In this document: in pieces, positions 33,769 to 40,952 of the stretch | Position numbering within the stretch: the first letter of the stretch is position 1 | Layout of the letters: each line of letters starts with the position of its first letter | NCBI GenBank assembly: GCA_017642965.1 | Contig: JAEPOJ010000019.1 | Coordinates: forward strand, 22,066 to 72,358 | Source of the DNA: Phycisphaerales bacterium | Lineage (GTDB): Bacteria > Planctomycetota > Phycisphaerae > Phycisphaerales > UBA1924 | Length of the DNA: 50,293 nt | Reading direction: 5' to 3' | Made by a program: the position numbers and the translations under genes | Notes under the pieces: generated by a model | Database searches by the model: none | Told to the model about the DNA's origin: nothing | The model's input: the letters and a program-made list of their open reading frames with translations, nothing else

Positions 33769-36700
33769 TCAGCGAGCCTCAGCAACCGCATCTTCACGCA
33801 TGGTCGCGAGGGCAGCACGGAGCGCACCGGTCGGCTTAGGACCCTGGGCTGTGGCCTCCGGCTCATCATCATTCAGCGGCTCAGTTGCCTCATCCGGTGC
33901 ATTTTTGATCGCGTCCTTGGCGATCTCACCGTCCTCGCCGACCTGATCGAAGCGGACCTCGACGCGCTTGGACACGCCACGCTCCTGCATGGTGACGCCG
34001 AAGAGCTTGTCGGTGGACTGCATGGTGCGCTTATTGTGCGTGATGACGATGAAGCGCGACTGCTGGGCGAAGATATCGAGCGTAGAGCAGAAGCGTCCCA
34101 CGTTGGCCTCATCGAGGGCCGCATCGACTTCGTCGAGTACGCAGAAGCAAGAGGGCTTAGAGCGGAAGATGGCAAGCAGCATCGCGACCGCCGTCATGGT
34201 CTTCTCGCCACCCGAAAGCTGGTTGATTGAGCGTGGCTCCTTGCCCGGCGGCTTGGCGATGACCTCGATGCCCGATTCAAGCAGGTCAATCTCGTCGGTG
34301 ACGACCTTCTGCCCGTCGACCTCTTTCACGAGAGGCATCAGGCGGACCTCGGCTCGGCCGCCACCAAAGAGACGCCGGAACATGCCGTTGCGACCACCGA
34401 ACTCCTGCTGGATGGACTCGAAAACCTCGCCAAAGCGTGTGCGTGAGGCAACATTGAGCTTCTCGATCAGCGTGGCGAGCTTGATCCGTGCCTCATCGAT
34501 GTCTCTCACCTGTGCGATCAACTCGTCATTGCGTTCGGCGAGGTTCTGCTCCTCATCGATGGCCGCGATGTTGACGCTACCCAGCTTCTTGATCTCGCCA
34601 CGAAGAACATTGACTCGAGCGGTCGTGGATTCGACATCGATGCGTTCAATATCGCCATCACGCATCATGTAGCGGTACTCGGGGTAATCAATGACCAGAT
34701 CGATACTCAGGTCTTCGAGCGTCCGCTCCTCAATGGTCTCGCGTTTGACTTCAGTTTCACGCTTAGCCAGCTCGATGGCATGCCAGTCACGCTGGAACGC
34801 TTCCGCGCTGTCTCGCACCGCTGCGAGACGCTGCTCGATCCCGCGGAGCATCTCAGTGGATTCTCGCACGAGCGATGCGGCTTCCTGTGTTTCAGTCTCG
34901 AGCTTTTCGATCCGGGTCGTCGCCTCACGCTCCTGCTCGATCGATTCTTTCGCAACACGCTGGTGCTCATCAAGGATGGCCTTGGCACGCTCGATGTGGC
35001 GCTGTGCGAGCGAGCACTGGCGTTCGCTCTCATCCCGCTGAGCCTGCAACTGCTCGAGCTGACGCTGCTCTGAGCGGAGCTGCTCGTGGACCGTCGAGGA
35101 CTGCACGCGGGCACCCGCAACGGTCTCGTTTGCTTCTTCAAGCACCCGCTCGCATTCCTCAAGCTGCTGCCGCGACTGCTCGGCAGACACCCGCTGTTCT
35201 TCGAGCAATCCCTCCAGCTTGGATGCGCGATCCATGAGCGACGCACGCTCTTCGCGGATCTCATCCAGGCGTCGCCCGCTGGTTCGCTGTTCATCCTGAA
35301 CGCGCTCGATCTCGCGTTCCAGGCGGGCAAGCTCGCTCTCATGCTTATCCAATACGTGCTGGGACTCGACGAGTGACTGCTTGGTAGTGGCGATCGCGGT
35401 GTGCAACTTCGAACGCTGCTCTGCAAGCCGTGATGCGTTCTCATCGACGCGAGCAAGCTCGTCTCGCTTCGTCTCGTACTCACGGGTATGCGATTGGAGC
35501 TGAACGCTGAGCTCGTCCAACTCTGCCCGCCGAGCCAACAGACCCGAAGCCGGATTGTCGCTGGCCGGCCCGGCGCACACGCGCCCGTCTGGTTCGATGA
35601 CGGTGCCCGAGTGGGTGACGAAGCGTGCCTGTAAACCCCGGAGCGGCCCAGCAGCGAGCAGCATGGCGGTATCAAGGTCCGCAACCAGCAGTGTCGCAGC
35701 CAGAACCCGGTCGAGCATCTCATCCACCCTGGGATCATGAGACCTGGCGTGGACGAGCGGACGCAACAGCGTGACCCGGGGACCGATCACGCCCTCGAGC
35801 TGATTCAGTGGGAAATCTGATGGCGTCGGCGATGCCATCCCATGCAGCGGCAGGAACGTAACCCTGCCCGGCAGGCTCTCAAGTTCCTCCGACGTCGGCA
35901 TCGCACCCAGTGACTCGACAACGACGGATTGCAAGGCATCCTCAAGCGCAGACTCGATCGGGGCCGCGTGCTCGCTCGATACCTCGATCAGTTCTGCCAA
36001 TGGGCCGATGACACCACCAAAGCCCTGTCCCGATTCCTTGCGATCGAGCACGGCACGCACCGCGTCGTCCAGGCCGGCGCGAGACTTGACCATCTCCTCA
36101 AGGGTGCTGGTGCGAGTTTCGAGTCGGACACGCTGCTCGTCGAGCTCATCGACCAATGTCGCGAGCTGCGAGCGGGCCTCGCCGACGAGCTCCTCATTCT
36201 CAGCAATCGAATTCAGCTCCCTCTCAAGATCATGTACACGCGATTGAAGGCGATCGATCTCTGTACGCGTCTCACCGATCTGTCCGCTTCTATTCGCTCG
36301 CTGCTGAGTCAGGCCCTCGAACCGACCGGCGAGTTCAGCCGACTGCTCCTGAATCGATTCGATGCGGCGTTCATCGCTCTGAACCTGGGTGGTCAGCGTT
36401 GCGTGCTCTCGCTCGATCGAGGCACAAGCCGCGCGGGTCTCATCAAGACGCTGCCTGTGGGTGCCCGCATCTCGCGATGCCGCGTGCTTGGTCTCATTTG
36501 CTTCGTTCAGTGCATGCTGCGCTTCTTCCAGCTGTGCTTCAAGCGTCTCAACACCGCGAGCATGACGCTGGATCGACTCATCCAGATCTTCCATCCGCGA
36601 GGTCGCTTCTTCGAGCCGTGTTGTCTCGTGTTCGACTGCGCCCGCCGCTTCCTCGATGGCCCGGACCGTCATCGCTCCACGCTGCTGAGCCGATTCGAGC

Positions 36701-37902
36701 TGATGAGTCGCCTTGGTCAGTTCATCCTCGAGTTCGCGAAGAGCCCTGTTTCGGGTGTGGTGCTGCTCGCTGGCATCTCGGTGCTCGTCCTCGGCCTGGC
36801 GCAATGTGGCCTCGGTGCGCTGCTTCTCGTCTTCGAGCGATGCGAGCTGCGAGGTGAGCCCCTCGAGCCGGCGCCGGATATCGTCGTACTGCTCGAACGC
36901 CAGAGCCATGCGCAGGGCGCGGTACTCTGAGTCGAGTTCCTGAAAGCGGCGAGCTTTACTCGCCTGCCCCTTGACGAGGCGGAGGCGACGCTCGGTCGAG
37001 TCAAGCTGCTCGCGGGTGCGGACGAGATTGGTCTCGGTCTTCTCGAGCTTGCGCTGGGCCTCGACGCGGCGCTGGCGGTACTTGGCGATGCCCGCGGCCT
37101 CCTCGAAGATCACGCGTCGTTCCATCGGCGAGGCGAGGAGCATCCGATCGACCTTGCCCTGCTCGATGATCGAATAGGCGTCGGCGCCGATGCCGGTGTC
37201 AAGGAAGAGGTCGCGGATGTCCTTGAGGCGGGCGATGCGCCCGTTGATGATGTACTTGGACTTGCCGTCGCGGAAGAGCTGGCGTTCGACGGAGACCTCG
37301 TCGGCATCGATTGGTAGCGGGCGACCGATGCGGTGGCGGGCGGTGAGGATGGCGGCCGCCTCGGACTCGCCCTCCTCTGCAGCGCGGTCGGCATCCTCAT
37401 CGGAGATGTGCTCGTCGTGCTCGGGGTGATGCTCCTGGCCATCAGGTGACTCTGATGGGTCCTCGTGGACCAAGGCCTCGGCGCGACCAGCTGCCTCGGC
37501 CAGCTCGGCCATCAGCTCGTCGGTGAGCTTTGGGTTCTCGAAGGTGAGGCAGACGGAGGCCATGCCGGCGGGCTTGCGGACGGCGGAGCCAGCGAAGATG
37601 ACGTCGATCATCTCCTTGCCACGCAATGACTTGGATGAACGCTCGCCCAGCACCCACTTGATGGCGTCCACGACGTTGGACTTGCCGCAGCCGTTGGGCC
37701 CAACGATGCCGGTGATGGGGTCGGAGAAGGAGAAGGTGGTCTTGTCGGCGAAGCTCTTGAACCCGGCCAGGGAGAGCGATGCAAGGCGGAGCCCGGCGGC
37801 GCGTGCGAGGACCGGCGTGCCCGCGGTACCCTGGGGCATCTCGGTGTCATCGGTCGCGTGCTGCGCGGCTGGTTCGGTCTGGTTCGATAGGGCTTCGGTC
37901 AT
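33769..37902 (-). CDS. smc: Chromosome segregation ATPase SMC
   Basis: 1377 residues from the ATG at complement 37900-37902 (GGAGG 11 bases upstream); the frame stays open to 38202, but that extension is not SMC-like. N-terminal head: LAGFKSFADKTTFSFSDPITGIVGPNGCGKSNVVDAIKWVLGE-type sequence with Walker A at 68-75. A long coiled coil follows with a hinge in the middle (around EDALQSVVVESLGAMPTS ... GVIGPRVTLLRPLV). The C-terminal head has signature NQLSGGEKTMTAVAM and Walker B CFCVLDEVDAALDEAN. It is the core of the condensin-like complex that organises the chromosome. It is about 200 residues longer than usual, partly through an acidic, His-containing insert at about 124-198 of the N-terminal head. 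No scpA/scpB is nearby. Confidence 0.96.
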   Translation of the reverse strand: MTEALSNQTEPAAQHATDDTEMPQGTAGTPVLARAAGLRLASLSLAGFKSFADKTTFSFSDPITGIVGPNGCGKSNVVDAIKWVLGERSSKSLRGKEMIDVIFAGSAVRKPAGMASVCLTFENPKLTDELMAELAEAAGRAEALVHEDPSESPDGQEHHPEHDEHISDEDADRAAEEGESEAAAILTARHRIGRPLPIDADEVSVERQLFRDGKSKYIINGRIARLKDIRDLFLDTGIGADAYSIIEQGKVDRMLLASPMERRVIFEEAAGIAKYRQRRVEAQRKLEKTETNLVRTREQLDSTERRLRLVKGQASKARRFQELDSEYRALRMALAFEQYDDIRRRLEGLTSQLASLEDEKQRTEATLRQAEDEHRDASEQHHTRNRALRELEDELTKATHQLESAQQRGAMTVRAIEEAAGAVEHETTRLEEATSRMEDLDESIQRHARGVETLEAQLEEAQHALNEANETKHAASRDAGTHRQRLDETRAACASIEREHATLTTQVQSDERRIESIQEQSAELAGRFEGLTQQRANRSGQIGETRTEIDRLQSRVHDLERELNSIAENEELVGEARSQLATLVDELDEQRVRLETRTSTLEEMVKSRAGLDDAVRAVLDRKESGQGFGGVIGPLAELIEVSSEHAAPIESALEDALQSVVVESLGAMPTSEELESLPGRVTFLPLHGMASPTPSDFPLNQLEGVIGPRVTLLRPLVHARSHDPRVDEMLDRVLAATLLVADLDTAMLLAAGPLRGLQARFVTHSGTVIEPDGRVCAGPASDNPASGLLARRAELDELSVQLQSHTREYETKRDELARVDENASRLAEQRSKLHTAIATTKQSLVESQHVLDKHESELARLEREIERVQDEQRTSGRRLDEIREERASLMDRASKLEGLLEEQRVSAEQSRQQLEECERVLEEANETVAGARVQSSTVHEQLRSEQRQLEQLQAQRDESERQCSLAQRHIERAKAILDEHQRVAKESIEQEREATTRIEKLETETQEAASLVRESTEMLRGIEQRLAAVRDSAEAFQRDWHAIELAKRETEVKRETIEERTLEDLSIDLVIDYPEYRYMMRDGDIERIDVESTTARVNVLRGEIKKLGSVNIAAIDEEQNLAERNDELIAQVRDIDEARIKLATLIEKLNVASRTRFGEVFESIQQEFGGRNGMFRRLFGGGRAEVRLMPLVKEVDGQKVVTDEIDLLESGIEVIAKPPGKEPRSINQLSGGEKTMTAVAMLLAIFRSKPSCFCVLDEVDAALDEANVGRFCSTLDIFAQQSRFIVITHNKRTMQSTDKLFGVTMQERGVSKRVEVRFDQVGEDGEIAKDAIKNAPDEATEPLNDDEPEATAQGPKPTGALRAALATMREDAVAEAR

Positions 37903-38080
37903 GATCAGCGCAACCTCCGTGTCGGCTGTCAAGCGAGTGTGGGAACGACTGCATGCACAGACGGCCGGAAGACCCGGATCCTCCGGGGAGCTTCGAGCTA
38001 TTGAGGATGATATCGGAAAAGGCGGCCGGTGGGCGTGAAAGGGGTGTTTTTTCGAGCAGAAACACGAACGCTCCCCGGAC

Positions 38081-38108
38081 TTGTCGATCCAGCACTTGTG
38101 TCTACAAT
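38081..38108 (+). promoter_or_regulatory. Sigma-70-like promoter of gcvH
   Basis: TTGTCG (38081-38086) and TACAAT (38103-38108) are 16 bases apart. The predicted start near 38115 gives a leader of about 40 bases with GAGGAG ahead of the ATG at 38155. The remaining smc-gcvH gap (37903-38080) shows no riboswitch-like structure that I can support. Confidence 0.5.
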
Positions 38109-38154
38109 CGGGCTCACTGCACCACGATCCCCCTCCACGAGGAGCGAAAAGCCC

Positions 38155-38529
38155 ATGACCACCCCCACCGATCGCGTCTACTCCGAATCGCACGAATGGC
38201 ACAAGGTTGACGGCGATGTCGTCACGATCGGGCTCACGACGTACGCCGTCGATCAGCTGACGGACGTGACCTTCGTGGAGATGCAGGAGGCCGGGACCGA
38301 GGTCTCTTCAGGCGATAGCGTGGGCGAGGTCGAGTCGGTCAAAACCACAAGCGACATTTATACCGCCGCTTCCGGTGAGATCATCGAGGTCAACGAGGCG
38401 CTGAGCGATAACCCGGAACTGGTCAACAATGACCCGTACGGAGACGGCTGGCTGGTCAAGATCCGGATCTCCGATCGCGGGACGCTCGACGCCTGCATGG
38501 ACGCAGAGGCCTACGACGCATCGCTCTGA
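38155..38529 (+). CDS. gcvH: Glycine cleavage system H protein
   Basis: 124 residues, normal length, from the ATG preceded by GAGGAG. The sequence follows the family throughout: YSESHEWHKVDGDVVTIGLTTYAVDQLTDVTFVEM, the lipoylated Lys63 in GEVESVKTTSDIY, and the NDDPYG-like NNDPYGDGWLVKI. The lipoyl arm shuttles the aminomethyl group between GcvP, GcvT and the dihydrolipoyl dehydrogenase. The other gcv genes are not in the window. It is divergent from smc. Confidence 0.96.
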   Translation: MTTPTDRVYSESHEWHKVDGDVVTIGLTTYAVDQLTDVTFVEMQEAGTEVSSGDSVGEVESVKTTSDIYTAASGEIIEVNEALSDNPELVNNDPYGDGWLVKIRISDRGTLDACMDAEAYDASL

Positions 38530-38588
38530 TCAGCCCTGCTTCGATACACTCGTGATGAATACACCTGCAGGCCATCGCCTGCTCCCTG

Positions 38589-38594
38589 TAGACT
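38589..38594 (+). promoter_or_regulatory. -10-like hexamer for a probable leaderless transcript of the 38601 gene
   Basis: TAGACT is separated from the ATG by 6 bases (GCACGC). No Shine-Dalgarno sequence is present. Confidence 0.4.
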
Positions 38595-38600
38595 GCACGC

Positions 38601-39077
38601 ATGAACATCGTAGAGAAAATTCGCGATACCGAGAAAAAGCTCCGCTCCAGCACGGACCCCGTCCGCCAGCTTGAACACTGGACACTCCTTGAGCGACTCC
38701 TGGGACGGATGCCGGTGGATCAGGGAGAGCTCAAACGCATCTGCGAACAGCGCGACTCTGTCGGGCTCGACGACATGATCACTCGTCTTGAGAACCCGGA
38801 GGCATTGAAGAAGGAAGAGCCGCTCCCCGAGTTCACACAAACCGAACTCAACGACGCCCTTCGGGCTTTCCGGCATCGTCTGAAGTACATGAGGCTGGAT
38901 CAGGAGTCTCAGATTTCCCAGCGAGAGGTCACCTCTGGCAAGCGAGCGGATATCGGTGCGATCCAGCCACCCGGGCCCTCCGAGTTCAACCCAAAGATCT
39001 GGAAAGTGCTGGTCAAGAAGGGCATGCTCGTCGACGAGGGCAAGGGTTTTTATCGCGAGCCGTACAGCAAGGGCTGA
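38601..39077 (+). CDS. Uncharacterised soluble protein
   Basis: 158 residues, strongly charged and predicted helical (MNIVEKIRDTEKKLRSSTDPVRQLEHWTLLERLLGRM...), with a compact C-terminal portion FNPKIWKVLVKKGMLVDEGKGFYREPYSKG that might form a small winged domain. There is no signal peptide, membrane helix or catalytic motif. Codon use and charge pattern look like a real gene, but I do not recognise a family. The STAS gene follows 35 bases later on the same strand. Both have a -10-like hexamer exactly 6 bases before the ATG instead of a ribosome site. Confidence 0.6.
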   Translation: MNIVEKIRDTEKKLRSSTDPVRQLEHWTLLERLLGRMPVDQGELKRICEQRDSVGLDDMITRLENPEALKKEEPLPEFTQTELNDALRAFRHRLKYMRLDQESQISQREVTSGKRADIGAIQPPGPSEFNPKIWKVLVKKGMLVDEGKGFYREPYSKG

Positions 39078-39100
39078 TCGCACCCTGCTCGCTATTCTGA

Positions 39101-39106
39101 TATGAT
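39101..39106 (+). promoter_or_regulatory. -10-like hexamer for a probable leaderless STAS transcript
   Basis: TATGAT, preceded by TGA to give an extended -10, 6 bases before the ATG at 39113 (spacer CCCAGC). No Shine-Dalgarno sequence is present. Confidence 0.45.
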
Positions 39107-39112
39107 CCCAGC

Positions 39113-39475
39113 ATGCCTGAAGATACAGCGCTGATCCAATCGACTGAGTTCTCTGAGCATGGCGCGGTCATCCGCGTCTGCGCAACCAAGCTCCATGAGC
39201 ACGAGTCATCGCTCCTCATCCAGGAAATGAAGGCGTACCTCGACTCGAGCGACCGGAACCTGATCGTCGCGGACTTCCAGAGCGTCGAGTTCATCTCTTC
39301 CGCTGGGCTCGGCGCGATGGTCACGATGAACACCGAACTCGCCAAGCGGGGCGGTCGTCTTGTCATGATCAACCTTTCAGATGATGCGATGCAGGTCATC
39401 AAGCTGACCAAGCTCGATAAGCTGATCCCCGTCGAGAAATCTCTTGAGAAGGCACAGAAGCGGTTGCTCAAATAA
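39113..39475 (+). CDS. STAS-domain protein (anti-sigma-factor antagonist type)
   Basis: 120 residues forming a single STAS domain: VIRVCATKLHEHESSLLIQEMKAYL, IVADFQSVEFISSAGLGAMV with the Ser62-Ser63 phospho-acceptor segment, KRGGRLVMINLSDDAMQVIKLTKLDKLIPVE. Family members are switched by Ser phosphorylation and bind anti-sigma kinases or sensor proteins. No anti-sigma factor, phosphatase or sigma gene is adjacent, so the partner must be encoded elsewhere. The gene ends at a shared bidirectional terminator facing hppD. Confidence 0.88.
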   Translation: MPEDTALIQSTEFSEHGAVIRVCATKLHEHESSLLIQEMKAYLDSSDRNLIVADFQSVEFISSAGLGAMVTMNTELAKRGGRLVMINLSDDAMQVIKLTKLDKLIPVEKSLEKAQKRLLK

Positions 39476-39496
39476 GGGAGCCCCTGAAAATCAACA

Positions 39497-39520
39497 AAGC
39501 CGGGCCATGCGGCCCGGCTT
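39497..39520. terminator. Bidirectional terminator between the STAS gene and hppD
   Basis: A perfect 10-bp stem AAGCCGGGCC/GGCCCGGCTT with loop ATGC, extended imperfectly by CAAAG/CTTTG. On the minus strand it is followed by a T-rich TTTGTTGATTTT, so it should act best on hppD; on the plus strand the T-run is weak. Confidence 0.75.
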
Positions 39521-39549
39521 CGACTTTGTAGGAATCGATTCACTCCGGA

Positions 39550-40740
39550 TCAAAGGTTCCCGCGACGCTCCTGCTCGAGTTCGAGCGACTCAAACAACGC
39601 CTTGAAGTTCCCCTTGCCGAAGCTCTGCGAGCCACGACGGCAGATGATCTCAATGAAAAACGTTGGGCGGTCCTGCAGCGGTTTGGTGAACAGCTGGAGC
39701 AGGTAGCCCTCGTCGTCCGCGTCGACCAGCACGCCGAGTTCCTTCACACGCTCGTGGTCCTCGCGAACGATATCGTGACCGTGCTCCTTGAGCATGGTAT
39801 TCACACGGTCCCAAACCAGATCGTAGTAGGTGTCGGGCATGTCGAGGAAGTCCACGCCGCGACGACGCAACTCGGCGACAGTCGCCAGCTCATCGTCGGT
39901 CCGGAACGCGAGGTGCTGCACACCCGGCGTCATGTTGTGCCACTCCAGATATTCCTGGATTTGGCTCTTCTTGAGTCCCTCAGCCGGCTCATTGATCGGC
40001 ATCTTGATGAGGTTGTTGCCGCTCGCCATGACTTTGGACATCAAGGCGGAGTATTCGGTCGAGATATCGGCGTCGTCGAAGTGCTTAAACATAGCGAAGC
40101 CCATGACGTCCTCATACCACTTCACCCACTCGTTCATCTTGCCCTCTTCGACGTTGCCGACGAGGTGATCAACGTACATGAGGCCGCAGGGGTGCTTCTC
40201 GTTGTAATCATTCAGCGGCGACTCGTGCTTTTTGAAGTTGGGCATGAACATGCCACCGTTCCGCATGTTCTCGTGGGCGTACTCGCCGGTTCGAGAAACG
40301 AACGTATGGATCATGCGCCCGTACGCCCGGATCGATGCGACGGTCACGGTGCCCTTGTCGTCCTCGATCGTCCGTGGAGCCTGAGCGCTCTCGCCGCCGT
40401 TCGCGATCGCCTGGTTGTAGGCGGCCTCCGCGTCATCAACTGTCAGGGCGACCTCCTTGATCCCATCGCCGTAGAGCTTGATTTCCTCCGCGGCCGGGTG
40501 GGTGTCGTTGAGCGGCGTGGTCAGCAAGAGGCGGATGTTGCCCTGGGTCAACAGGTAGTCGGCCTCGGTTCGCGATCCGGTCGTCAGATCCGCGATCTGA
40601 TCGATCCGGAAGCCGAACGTGTGGGCATAAAAATAGGCGGCCTGCTTCGCGTTCCCGACATAGAAACGCACGTGATCGACATCGATCAGCTGCAAAGGAT
40701 CGGCGGAAAGCGCGGGGCTCGTCGTCGAAGCGGTGGTCAT
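39550..40740 (-). CDS. hppD: 4-hydroxyphenylpyruvate dioxygenase
   Basis: 396 residues from the ATG at complement 40738-40740 (AAGGAC upstream); a much longer open frame to 40950 is not conserved-looking. Two vicinal-oxygen-chelate domains: the N-terminal half begins IDVDHVRFYVGNAKQAAYFY, and the C-terminal half carries the iron ligands in MYVDHLVGNV (His), PGVQHLAFRTDD (His) and FFIEIICRRG (Glu). The C-terminal gate helix FGKGNFKALFESLELEQERRG is intact. It converts 4-hydroxyphenylpyruvate to homogentisate, the substrate of HmgA encoded at 22023. It has its own promoter at 40838-40866 with a leader of about 90 bases. Confidence 0.95.
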   Translation of the reverse strand: MTTASTTSPALSADPLQLIDVDHVRFYVGNAKQAAYFYAHTFGFRIDQIADLTTGSRTEADYLLTQGNIRLLLTTPLNDTHPAAEEIKLYGDGIKEVALTVDDAEAAYNQAIANGGESAQAPRTIEDDKGTVTVASIRAYGRMIHTFVSRTGEYAHENMRNGGMFMPNFKKHESPLNDYNEKHPCGLMYVDHLVGNVEEGKMNEWVKWYEDVMGFAMFKHFDDADISTEYSALMSKVMASGNNLIKMPINEPAEGLKKSQIQEYLEWHNMTPGVQHLAFRTDDELATVAELRRRGVDFLDMPDTYYDLVWDRVNTMLKEHGHDIVREDHERVKELGVLVDADDEGYLLQLFTKPLQDRPTFFIEIICRRGSQSFGKGNFKALFESLELEQERRGNL

Positions 40741-40837
40741 ATCAGATGTCCTTGATTCAGTTCTTGGGCGGCCTGTTGCCGTTCTCTCCGCCTTGCTCAA
40801 GGCGTCACACGGCGGGAGCCCAGGTCCCGGTACTCTT

Positions 40838-40866
40838 ATTTTAGCACGGAATTCGGATGCCGCCAA
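40838..40866 (-). promoter_or_regulatory. hppD promoter
   Basis: Minus strand TTGGCG (complement 40861-40866), a 17-base spacer, then TAAAAT (complement 40838-40843) preceded by TGC. It therefore has both a -35 and an extended -10. The predicted start is near 40831, giving a leader of roughly 90 bases before the ATG. Confidence 0.6.
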
Positions 40867-40952
40867 GGCAGAATTCAGCCCACAGATCGCCCACTGAAAG
40901 GATTCCAACCCTCGCTTCATCGCACTTTCATGCTGGCGCCCCATAGTCATGC

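Noticed and set aside
35929-36930. 333-codon plus-strand frame inside smc
   Set aside because: It is antisense to the SMC coiled coil; no supported start or motif.
37903-38154. Possible glycine riboswitch before gcvH
   Set aside because: The predicted leader is only about 40 bases long and shows no tandem aptamer structure.
39550-40950. Longer hppD with a 70-residue N-terminal extension
   Set aside because: The extension would run through the -35/-10 promoter at 40838-40866; the ATG at 40740 has a ribosome site and begins just before the conserved domain.
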